A stretch of 64,000 nucleotides of DNA, from contig JBAOHZ010000009.1 in the NCBI GenBank assembly GCA_037045225.1, positions 434,001 to 498,000 on the forward strand, given 5' to 3'. Position numbers and translations under genes: made by a program. The notes under the pieces were generated by a model that did no database searches, had not been told where the DNA came from, and saw only the letters and a program-made list of their open reading frames with translations. Below are positions 52,199 to 60,983 of the stretch, one piece after another; position 1 is the stretch's first letter, and every line of letters begins with the position of its first letter. Origin of the DNA: Nitrospira sp. GTDB taxonomy: Bacteria; Nitrospirota; Nitrospiria; Nitrospirales; Nitrospiraceae.

Positions 52199-54811
52199 AT
52201 GCCTGAACAAACCGCAGCCATCTATCGATTTTACTCTTGGCTCAGACAAGGACTCCTCGCGGGTCTCTCCGGCCCCGGCGCGTCCAGCCAGCCCACGGCG
52301 GGGCGCCTCTCCCTACCCGTCCGCCTCAGGGTGAACGACCGTGCGCCCATCGACGTCAACGTGCAACTCTACGGTCCCGGCGACATCACCGGCCTGGACG
52401 CGCGCGAGATCATTCGCACCGAACCCCACGCGCACATGACCGACTTCGAGCCGAATTATTTTCCGGCTATCGAATTCGATCACCCCGACTTTCCGTGGCT
52501 CTTCACCCCGGCAGCGGCGGATAACGCACGACGCTTGCGCCCGTGGGTCTGCTTGATCGTCGTGCCCAAGGAACGAGCCACGCTCAAAACGAACCCACAT
52601 CGGCCCTTGCCGACGATCACCTGCGCCCTTGAAGACTTGCCCGACCTCGACCAGTCATGGGCCTGGGCCCATGCCCAGATCGTGGCCGGCCAACACTCGA
52701 CGCCCGATCCCACGCCTCGCGCCACGCTGCAGCAGATACTCAAGGACCATCCCGATCGCACACTCTCGCGGCTGCTGGCTCCACGCCGACTCGATCCCAA
52801 TACCGCCTACTACGCCTGTCTCGTGCCCACCTACGACGTGGGGAGAAAGGCCGGTCTGGGCGAGCCGATCAAACCCGAAGAGGAGCAAGCCTTAAAACCA
52901 GCTTGGGCGAAAACCGACTCGTCCGGGCCGATCACATTGCCGGTTTTTTTCCAGTGGGAATTTCGGACCGGCCTCGCGGGAGACTTCGAATCACTCGCAC
53001 GCCGCTTGAAAGCCCAACCCCTGCCGTCCACCGTGGGCTTACGGCCCGTGGACATCCGAACTCCCGGATGGGGCATGCCGACGTTGCCGCACGGCGCACC
53101 AGGCAGCCTGTTGGATCTGGGTGGAGCTCTTCTCACTCCCGAGACTCAGCCGCGTGTCTGGCCCGATCCACCGCGTAAGACGTTCCAGCTGGCTCTGGGC
53201 GCCATCCTCAACGCACCGGCAGCCATGACCGGCACGAGTGGATCTCCAGCGCTCCTCGGCCCGCCGCTCTACGGACAATGGCACGTCGATCGGGACAACC
53301 TGCCGTCCGCCGACCAACCGCCGCACTGGTTCCGCGATCTGAATCTGGATCCACGTCACCGCATCGCCGCCGGCATCGGCACCATGGTGATCCGCAACGA
53401 GCAGGAGCCGTTGATGGCCTCGGCCTGGGACCAACTGGAACAACAACGGCGGGATCGGCAGCGGCTCAAGCGCGCACAGTTGGCCGAAGCGGTCGGTGAC
53501 AGCCTCTCCAAGAAACACTTCGCGGCGCTCGACCCGGCCGGGCTGCTGCAACTCACGGGACCGGCGCTGCGGGCGTTGACCGGCATCGCCACGTCCCTCA
53601 CGACGCCGCCGACTGCCACGGACAGCCTGTTATCCGGCCATCCGGCCGTGACCGGCGCCTTTCGCCGCCTAACCCGCGCCAATGGTCCGATCGCGTCTCA
53701 TGCCGCCACATTCGACGCCCTTCGACTCCCGATCACGTCGCCTGCTTCGACGGCTGGCCGGCCGTTTCTCCCGCTCATGGAATTCGCCGTCGCCACCAAA
53801 CAGCGACAAGTGCCGGCACTGCGCGAATGGTCGGATCTGAAGGTCGAAGTACTGCGACGCCTGGCCTCGAAGGAAACAGTCTTGGCCGCGGTGAAACAGA
53901 CGATGCCCACCGTCGAGAATACGGAGCTGACGACTTTCGAGCCGAGTTTTCCTCAACCGATGTATGAACCCTTGCGCGACTACGCACCGGATCTGTTGTT
54001 GCCCGGCATGGAGCAGGTGCCGTCAAACACCATTGCACTCTTAAAGACCAATCCGGCATTGATCGAAGCCTACCTGGTCGGGCTCAACCACGAGATGAGT
54101 CGCGAGTTGCTCTGGCGAGGATTTCCGACCGATCAACGCGGCACCTACTTCCGGCAATTCTGGGATGCCGGCGGCGATGAACTGCCCGCCACCGACGCGC
54201 AGCGCGAATCTCGCTTCGACATCACGCGGATCACCTCCTGGGCAGCGGAGAGCCCTCTCGGATCCCACAGTGCGCGCGGCTCAGCGGTGGGCCAGATAGT
54301 GCTGCTCATTCGCGGCGACCTCCTGCGACGTTATCCAAGAGCCATGGTCTATGCCCTCGAAAGTGTCTGGTCTGCGGACGGCACCAGGCGTGAGCTGGGC
54401 ACGACGGAACGTTATCCGATTTTCCGCGCCACGCAGGCACCTGACATCACCATGCTCGGCTTTCCCCTCACCGAGGATCAGGTGCGTGGAGCGGACAACA
54501 AAGCCGGAGGACACCCGGGCTGGTTCTTCGTGCTGCAGGAGCAGCCGACAGAACCGCGATTCGGCCTGGACATCGCCACGACCTATGGCGGCACGCCCAC
54601 CCATTGGCCCGACCTGACATGGGGACACCTGGCACCGGACGAAGCCGCGCTCAAACGGATTGTCTATGTGCCGATAGACGGCCTGTTGAACAATACCGTG
54701 GTCGATCAGATTCCCTGGGGGAAAAATTCGGCACATATGGCGACCATCACCAGACAACCGCCGTTCCGCGTGGCGGTCCATGCCAGAACCTGGCTGCCGG
54801 GCCGGCAGTAG
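52199..54811 (+). CDS. Uncharacterised 870-residue cluster protein
   Basis: The gene starts 20 bases after DUF6603B. The N-terminal region contains AIYRFYSWLRQGLL, VQLYGPGDITGLDAREII and the striking DFEPNYFPAIEFDHPDFPW (82-100), followed by LRPWVCLIVVPKE. The C-terminal part has GLDIATTYGGTPTHWPDLTW and ends with a basic segment. I see no signal peptide, membrane helix or catalytic motif. I recall similar N-terminal sequences only in hypothetical proteins. With the next three genes it forms a tight run with gaps of 20, 21 and 2 bases, so stoichiometric expression of a complex is likely. Confidence 0.7.
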   Translation: MPEQTAAIYRFYSWLRQGLLAGLSGPGASSQPTAGRLSLPVRLRVNDRAPIDVNVQLYGPGDITGLDAREIIRTEPHAHMTDFEPNYFPAIEFDHPDFPWLFTPAAADNARRLRPWVCLIVVPKERATLKTNPHRPLPTITCALEDLPDLDQSWAWAHAQIVAGQHSTPDPTPRATLQQILKDHPDRTLSRLLAPRRLDPNTAYYACLVPTYDVGRKAGLGEPIKPEEEQALKPAWAKTDSSGPITLPVFFQWEFRTGLAGDFESLARRLKAQPLPSTVGLRPVDIRTPGWGMPTLPHGAPGSLLDLGGALLTPETQPRVWPDPPRKTFQLALGAILNAPAAMTGTSGSPALLGPPLYGQWHVDRDNLPSADQPPHWFRDLNLDPRHRIAAGIGTMVIRNEQEPLMASAWDQLEQQRRDRQRLKRAQLAEAVGDSLSKKHFAALDPAGLLQLTGPALRALTGIATSLTTPPTATDSLLSGHPAVTGAFRRLTRANGPIASHAATFDALRLPITSPASTAGRPFLPLMEFAVATKQRQVPALREWSDLKVEVLRRLASKETVLAAVKQTMPTVENTELTTFEPSFPQPMYEPLRDYAPDLLLPGMEQVPSNTIALLKTNPALIEAYLVGLNHEMSRELLWRGFPTDQRGTYFRQFWDAGGDELPATDAQRESRFDITRITSWAAESPLGSHSARGSAVGQIVLLIRGDLLRRYPRAMVYALESVWSADGTRRELGTTERYPIFRATQAPDITMLGFPLTEDQVRGADNKAGGHPGWFFVLQEQPTEPRFGLDIATTYGGTPTHWPDLTWGHLAPDEAALKRIVYVPIDGLLNNTVVDQIPWGKNSAHMATITRQPPFRVAVHARTWLPGRQ

Positions 54812-54831
54812 CGACGGAAAGAGACGAGATC

Positions 54832-55641
54832 ATGCCCTACTTAGAACAAGAGACCACGCGACTCCAGACGGCCCTGCAGGCCTTGGCTGCGCAACAGACG
54901 ACGTTGACGACCCAACTCTCCACCCAACAGCAGGCGGCGACGGCGGCACAGGCCCAGCGCACCAACGCACAAAATGGGACGACCCAGGCCCAGGCGCGCA
55001 TTCTGCCGCTGCTGGCCGCCGCCGCCGCCGCAGACGAACAGGTCGCCGAGGCGCAACAGAACCTGCTCGATGCATCCGAACCGCCCGCCGGCATTCCCCC
55101 GGCGACCTGGAGAGCGCGTCTGGCTGCGCTGCAAAGAAAACTTGCTCAGGCCAAAACCGCCGCGACCGCAGCCCATGCCAAGGTGACCGACGCGCAGCAG
55201 GGGGCAGCACAAGCGCAGGCGCAGGTGCGTGCTGCAGATGCTCAGATTGCGGCGGCAACCGCCGCGGTGCAAGCCACCCAAGCAGCGATCGCCGCCCTGC
55301 ACCTCCGCCGGCAGGAACTCCACGCCAAGCTCACCGAGATCGAGCGCATGAATGTAGAGATCACGCGCGACCCGATGGCGAGGGAGGCCCTGCAACAGGT
55401 GGCGGCGGAACTTTCGGCCCGCACAGCGACGTTGGAAGATTCCCTTCTGACGACGCGGTTCGAGCTGGAGGATGCCGAGACCCTACTCGCCGGCTTACTC
55501 ACCAGGCGCAACGAACTGACGACGCTTCTCGCCGGCCTGGCGACGCAAATTCCAGAGGCGGAGGCGCAAATGGCGGCGGCCCAACGGGCGCTGGCGGAAG
55601 CCGAAGCTGAAGTCACGACACTCTTGCAGGACGGCCCCTAA
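54832..55641 (+). CDS. Alanine/glutamine-rich coiled-coil protein
   Basis: A 269-residue, almost wholly helical protein: heptad-like stretches (LQTALQALAAQQTTLTTQL, AQAQVRAADAQIAAATAAV, LAEAEAEVTTLL) broken by a proline-containing loop (SEPPAGIPPATWRARL) near residue 85. Coiled coils of this length usually act as spacers or oligomerisation rods. I place the start at 54832, after a GAGA-type ribosome-binding site; an earlier in-frame start would lie within the 870-residue gene. It may pair with the coiled-coil N-terminus of the protein encoded next. Confidence 0.75.
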   Translation: MPYLEQETTRLQTALQALAAQQTTLTTQLSTQQQAATAAQAQRTNAQNGTTQAQARILPLLAAAAAADEQVAEAQQNLLDASEPPAGIPPATWRARLAALQRKLAQAKTAATAAHAKVTDAQQGAAQAQAQVRAADAQIAAATAAVQATQAAIAALHLRRQELHAKLTEIERMNVEITRDPMAREALQQVAAELSARTATLEDSLLTTRFELEDAETLLAGLLTRRNELTTLLAGLATQIPEAEAQMAAAQRALAEAEAEVTTLLQDGP

Positions 55642-55662
55642 GTTCATGAAAGGATCAGCTGC

Positions 55663-58600
55663 GTGAGACCGATCGCTGAAGGACCAGAGATTCCCGAACG
55701 ATTACCCCCGGCACTTCTTCGGGCATGGACGACCAAACTCCGGCAATTGCAGGCGGCGCACGACCGGGCCGTCGCGAGGGCCCAGGCTGCGCAACGGCGA
55801 GTCGCCCTGCTCATCAGGCAACGAGCGCTCCACCAGGCCGAGTTGGCTCGGGTCAATGCCCAAATCACGGCCACGCAGGAGACGGTGGCTCGCAAGAAAG
55901 CCGACGTTGCGGCGCTGTCGGCGCAGGTCGCCGAACATCGAACCGCCCGCGATGCCGCAACCGCCCGACTGCTTGGCACGGATCGCCTCAGCGGCACGGT
56001 CGCCACGACCCATCCGCTGCTGCTGTTTCCTGTCCGTGTGGAAACCAGGTTTGCCTCGAGACGGCCAGGACCAGGCACCGACCTTCTGCTTCGCGTCTAT
56101 CCCGACGACATCCATCTCGATAGCCACGAGCCGGCATTGACGGAGGAAGAGGAACGCCGCGGCAAGGAATTTTGGACCCATGCCGCCACTGCCCCAGCAG
56201 GCGCAAACCGACAGGAGCATATCAGGCAAGGCTGGCAACGACTCACCGAACAGTTCGGCACCACCCGCGCCGCCTGGATCGCCCATGTGCTTGATCCCGC
56301 CCAGGCTGGAACGGTCACCCGTCGCGACGACAGCTGGACGCGCGCGCCACGCACGCAGGTCCTCCCGGACCGCTGGGTCGCCATCGGTTATCGTGGCGAT
56401 GCGGCGCGCGTCACTGCCTGGGGCAAGTCAATCCCCGAGACCGTGGCGGTCGGGCCGAACCCCGGCAGCACAGGCCCGTTCGGCAACAATGGACTACCGC
56501 CCGTCGATGAAGGCATGAAGTGGATCACCGATTTCGAGACGGCGGAGTCCATCGGAATGGGTCTACGTATTCCAATCACGGCGGAAGACGCGCAGGCAGG
56601 ATTCGATCGGATTGTGGTGTTGGGCCTCAAGGCCTCATGGGATGCCCCGACCACGGCCGGCCGATTGGGCGAACTGTTCGACGCCCACCATTACACCGGC
56701 GGCCTCGCCCTCATCGAGCAACACGTGCCGACGAACAACACCGCGGACACCTCCGCAGGCTATCGTTCGACCATGGGCGACGCAGCCGACAGCATGGGCG
56801 TCGAGCTGGACGCCTCGCTGATCCGTCCCGGATCCGATGGCGACCTACTGGCGCAAGCCCTGGGCCTGCCGGCGACCGTCTTTGCCCATGTCCGCGGAGC
56901 AGGCGGAACGGAACAACATCGGACGTCGCTCATGCAGGCGGCCCTGCTCACGCTGTGCGACAGTCCGCTCTTGCGGCAACTGCTCGGCGCAGCCGGGGCG
57001 GAGGTGTTGCGCGACCATTTCACGAAGTACGTCCGTGCTCGCGGACCACTGCCGGTCTTGCGCGTCGACAGCCAACCCTACGGCCTATTGCCGGTGGCGG
57101 CGCTCGACCGCTGGACCTCGACGACCGATCAGGACCAGGACAGGGCATTGGCCGCCTGGTGGCATGCTCAACGATTGACGCGTCGCCGCCAGGTTCCCCA
57201 AGCCCTCCAGACCACAGTGGAATCCAACCCCGTCGTGCTGTTGGCGCAGGAAGCGAACGCCTGCCGTTACACGTCGCGCGAATTTCCTGAGGTCTCCACC
57301 CAACAACCGCCTGTGCCAAATCGGTTGCTTACCTCGAAGTTTCGAACGCTGCTGCTGACACGCGCGCTCTCGACCGCACACGATCCGGCGTGGGAGGAAT
57401 TGACGACCTTGCCCGAACCGGTCCGACAACAGCTGCTGGCAGAGGCGATGGATCTTCTCACCTATCGCCTCGATGCCTGGGGCACATCCCTCGCTACCCG
57501 ACGGCTGATCATGATGCGGCAGGCAGCACCCACCGGCCTCAGGCTTGGCGCCTATGGCTGGGTAGAACAAGTCCGGCGTGCGGCCCCGCTGCAACCGGTC
57601 CCGACACCGGCCGTCGATGTTGCCGCACCGGTCTCGCGCCAGGCACACAACAAAGGATTCGTCCATGCCCCGTCGCTGGGACATGCGGCGGCAGCAGCCG
57701 TGCTGCGGAGCGGCTACCTTTCCCAGGAGTCGAATCGCGCATCCGGCGCTTCACCCTTTGCCGTCGACCTATCGTCTGAACGGGTTCATCGCGCCAAGTG
57801 GCTGCTCGATGGTGTGCGCCGAGGGCAATCCCTGAGTGCGCTGCTCGGATATCGATTCGAACGCAGTCTCCACGAACGCGGCTTGGACCGCTACATTCAA
57901 CGTTTTCGCGCCCTCACGAGCTTCACCGGCACCGACCGGTTTGCCGACATCCGGGAGACACTCACGCGCACCGAACGGTTGGCGCAAGAAGTGACGCTGC
58001 TGACGGCGCAGCGCGACCAGGCCTCGCGCAGGGCAGAAGATGCACGCGGATTACAGGCCGAACGACAGCGTCGCGAGCAAACCTACCGCCTCGCACTCGG
58101 AACGATCGGCACACTTGCGCAACGGGCACTGGCCGCGCAAGCACACGTGACGCAGACGGCCCAGGTGTTGGCGCAACAACAGGCGGCAAAACCACAGGGC
58201 AAGGTGTCCCAATCCACCGTGCGGCGGTATGCCGTGCAATTGTTGGAAGCGCGGGATTTGGATGAGTGGGATACCCGCGTAGAACAGCTGACCCAGGCGC
58301 ATACCACCGCCATGGCCCAGGCCGCCGCCGCACAGCAGACCGTCAGCGCACTGGATGGCTCGCGCCTGCTCGCGGAACGGGCCCAGGCCACGCTACTCAA
58401 TGCCGCCGACCCGGATTCGATTCCGGCGGCGCAACAGATGGCGGGACGACAAGAGACTCTGGCGGCCGAGCTCGACCGCCAGGCTCTCGCCAAGGAAGGC
58501 GGGCAGCGCGGCAAGGCCATGGCCGACCTTGTCGCCGCGAGAGCCACACTCACAACTCGTCTCGCCGCGCATTGGAATGAAGCACTGAAGTCGCTGCCGG

Positions 58601-60981
58601 CTGCCGCCGTCGTCGACGGGCTGGCTCTGCATCGACGATGGACCGCGAGCCAACAACGCCAGGCGCCGCAAACTCCGTGGGATGTCACCACCGTTCCGTT
58701 CGGCAACGCGACCTTGGGATTTCCACCGCCCGGCAGCCCGGACTTCACGGCGCTGGTGGAAACACTCAAGGCGCTCGACGACCTGGTCGACTCCGTGGGC
58801 GACAGTGTCGTGGCCGAAAGCGTCTACCAGCTCGTGCAAGGCAATCCCCTCCGCTCCGGCGCCACACTGGATGCCATCGCCGCAGGTGAAACTCCGCCAC
58901 CTGACTTGGACGTGATCCGCACACCGAGGAGCGGCATCGGTTTGACGCATCGCCTCTGCACACTCTTCCCAGCGACGGACGGGACGGCGCCCGGCGCCTG
59001 GCCGATGACCACGTCGTCGGCTCGTGCCCAGGCCGAACCGGTCCTCAATGCCTGGGTGGCAACGCTCCTGCCAACCCCAGCCCAGGTCCGTTGCAAGGCG
59101 GACTACGTCAACCAGCAGGACGGGCAGATCTATCAGACAGTCCAGAGCGCGCTGACTTCGCTCGGACTCGCCCCGCTGGATGCCATCTATCTGGCCGAAG
59201 GCAACACTCGGGCACAGCAGGCCGAGTTGGAGCAACGATGGCGGTTCGTGTTGCAGCAGACGCGGCCTGCGACGGTGCCGCCGGATGCGATCATTCGATT
59301 GGAATTCGGCCGCGACAGTAGCTGGGGTGCGGATATCGTCAGCGTGACGGAATGGTGCGAAGTCGCGACCACAGTGCGCCGTCTGCTCAGCAACGCCCGA
59401 TCGCTCGACGGCCGTGACCTGTCACTGCCCGAATCACCTGTCGACTCTGGGCTGGACCATGAAGAGTTTGCCGGCCGCGCGACACGTTCGGTGCAAGCGC
59501 TGACCGACGCACACCGTATTCTGAACGGCCTCCTGCCGCCGCCCTCGTCACAGGACCTCACTTCCAATCTTGACGAGGTTCGCCGCGCGCTGTTCGGTTT
59601 GGCCAACTTCGGCATACCGAGCGCAGTCCCGATGGACCTCGGCGGCACAGGACCGGAAGCACAATCCGTGCTTCTGACTCAGGCACAGTCGGTGCGGCTC
59701 GAAGCCCAACGGCGGCTGAATCGCGCGGCCGAATCCGAGCAGAGTTTTGTGCGCGCGAACGCCACACCGGAAGAACGGCGCGATCACGACCTGGCCCGAT
59801 TCCGGATCATCTTCGGCCAGGACTTCCTGGTACTGCCGCGCGTGACTGCGGCCAACGCTGCGCAATTGAACGAGACGTTCGCCGCCGGCCTCGCGCTCCA
59901 GGGGCAGGATCCGCTGGCTGCCGTCACCTGGTTCCAACGTGCCGCCTACGTCAGACCCGGCGCGACGCGCCTGAACGAAGTCCTGCTGTATGCCGAAACC
60001 GTGGGGAGCGCCGCACTTCGTTTCCATGTCGGACAACTCCCCTATCAGTCGCAGGATCGCTGGGTGGCCCTGCCGCCGGCCCCGGACAAACCCTTTCCGC
60101 GCGGGCGCGTCTCGTTGGTCGCGCAACTGTCGTCCGCGCAACCGCTCCGTTTCGATCAGCCCTTCGCCGGGCTCCTGCTCGACGAATGGGTGGAGACGGT
60201 GCCGAGCCCCAGCGAAACGACAGGCGTGGCATTCCATTACGATCAACCCAACAGCGCACCCCCACAAGCGCTGCTGCTCGCCGTGCCGTCCGACCGACGC
60301 ACCACTTGGGACCTCAACAGCCTGGAAGCCGTCCTGCAGGAGACGATGGACTTGGCTCGACTCCGCGCCGTGGTGCCCGACAGCGGTGATGAAGTGATCT
60401 GGGTGGAGGATCAACTGCCGGAGGGCGCTATTCCCTTCGACGACGGCGAGACCTGGACCTGGATCCGTATGAAACCGGAACCGCTGTCCGGCACGCGCGC
60501 CCACCAATCGGCGGCCGCCGCCGGAATGCACCAACATTTTTTTCGAGGTGTCAAGGCGCCGCTGTTCGTTAGTGTCGGAGATCGCCTGTTCGCCCACATC
60601 TATCTCGATCCGGCGCGTATGCCGCGACAGGTCATGTTGCAGTGGCATGACGACAGTTGGGAACATCGCGCCTATTGGGGCGAGAACCTCATTCCGTGGG
60701 GCCTCGACAATACCGTCAGCCGGCAGTACATGGGGCCGTTGCCGCCATCCGGCAGGTGGGTGCGTCTCGAAGTGCCTGCCGCAGCCGTGGGGGTCGAAGG
60801 ACGAATCGTGGACGGCATGGCCTTCACCCTGTTCGACGGCACGGCCACGTGGGATTGCGCGGGCAAACGCGCGTTGCAACCGGTGGGTACCGGAGAGCAG
60901 GACCCATCGGCACCGGCGCTGTTCTTCACCGGCGGCACCATCGACTTCAACAGCGTCATCGATCCGGCAATAGGAGCATAG
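55663..60981 (+). CDS. Giant modular protein of 1772 residues
   Basis: The start is a GTG at 55663 behind AAGGA. A coiled coil spans about 25-110, followed by RVYPDDIHLDSHEPALT (144-160) and a large mixed region containing VDSQPYGLLPVAALD (about 467-481). A second, longer coiled coil lies at about 763-965. The region 1000-1640 is mixed. The end (about 1656-1760) contains MLQWHDDSWEHRAYWGE and WVRLEVPAAAVGVEGRIVDG, matching the C-terminal jelly-roll-like module I know from planctomycete cytochrome-domain proteins. No signal peptide. It is two bases from the last gene. Probably a structural or scaffold protein; function unknown. Confidence 0.75.
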   Translation: MRPIAEGPEIPERLPPALLRAWTTKLRQLQAAHDRAVARAQAAQRRVALLIRQRALHQAELARVNAQITATQETVARKKADVAALSAQVAEHRTARDAATARLLGTDRLSGTVATTHPLLLFPVRVETRFASRRPGPGTDLLLRVYPDDIHLDSHEPALTEEEERRGKEFWTHAATAPAGANRQEHIRQGWQRLTEQFGTTRAAWIAHVLDPAQAGTVTRRDDSWTRAPRTQVLPDRWVAIGYRGDAARVTAWGKSIPETVAVGPNPGSTGPFGNNGLPPVDEGMKWITDFETAESIGMGLRIPITAEDAQAGFDRIVVLGLKASWDAPTTAGRLGELFDAHHYTGGLALIEQHVPTNNTADTSAGYRSTMGDAADSMGVELDASLIRPGSDGDLLAQALGLPATVFAHVRGAGGTEQHRTSLMQAALLTLCDSPLLRQLLGAAGAEVLRDHFTKYVRARGPLPVLRVDSQPYGLLPVAALDRWTSTTDQDQDRALAAWWHAQRLTRRRQVPQALQTTVESNPVVLLAQEANACRYTSREFPEVSTQQPPVPNRLLTSKFRTLLLTRALSTAHDPAWEELTTLPEPVRQQLLAEAMDLLTYRLDAWGTSLATRRLIMMRQAAPTGLRLGAYGWVEQVRRAAPLQPVPTPAVDVAAPVSRQAHNKGFVHAPSLGHAAAAAVLRSGYLSQESNRASGASPFAVDLSSERVHRAKWLLDGVRRGQSLSALLGYRFERSLHERGLDRYIQRFRALTSFTGTDRFADIRETLTRTERLAQEVTLLTAQRDQASRRAEDARGLQAERQRREQTYRLALGTIGTLAQRALAAQAHVTQTAQVLAQQQAAKPQGKVSQSTVRRYAVQLLEARDLDEWDTRVEQLTQAHTTAMAQAAAAQQTVSALDGSRLLAERAQATLLNAADPDSIPAAQQMAGRQETLAAELDRQALAKEGGQRGKAMADLVAARATLTTRLAAHWNEALKSLPAAAVVDGLALHRRWTASQQRQAPQTPWDVTTVPFGNATLGFPPPGSPDFTALVETLKALDDLVDSVGDSVVAESVYQLVQGNPLRSGATLDAIAAGETPPPDLDVIRTPRSGIGLTHRLCTLFPATDGTAPGAWPMTTSSARAQAEPVLNAWVATLLPTPAQVRCKADYVNQQDGQIYQTVQSALTSLGLAPLDAIYLAEGNTRAQQAELEQRWRFVLQQTRPATVPPDAIIRLEFGRDSSWGADIVSVTEWCEVATTVRRLLSNARSLDGRDLSLPESPVDSGLDHEEFAGRATRSVQALTDAHRILNGLLPPPSSQDLTSNLDEVRRALFGLANFGIPSAVPMDLGGTGPEAQSVLLTQAQSVRLEAQRRLNRAAESEQSFVRANATPEERRDHDLARFRIIFGQDFLVLPRVTAANAAQLNETFAAGLALQGQDPLAAVTWFQRAAYVRPGATRLNEVLLYAETVGSAALRFHVGQLPYQSQDRWVALPPAPDKPFPRGRVSLVAQLSSAQPLRFDQPFAGLLLDEWVETVPSPSETTGVAFHYDQPNSAPPQALLLAVPSDRRTTWDLNSLEAVLQETMDLARLRAVVPDSGDEVIWVEDQLPEGAIPFDDGETWTWIRMKPEPLSGTRAHQSAAAAGMHQHFFRGVKAPLFVSVGDRLFAHIYLDPARMPRQVMLQWHDDSWEHRAYWGENLIPWGLDNTVSRQYMGPLPPSGRWVRLEVPAAAVGVEGRIVDGMAFTLFDGTATWDCAGKRALQPVGTGEQDPSAPALFFTGGTIDFNSVIDPAIGA

Positions 60982-60983
60982 GC

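Noticed and set aside
59548..60879. A 443-codon minus-strand frame inside the 1772-residue gene
   Set aside because: Antisense frame produced by high GC in third codon positions of the plus-strand gene.
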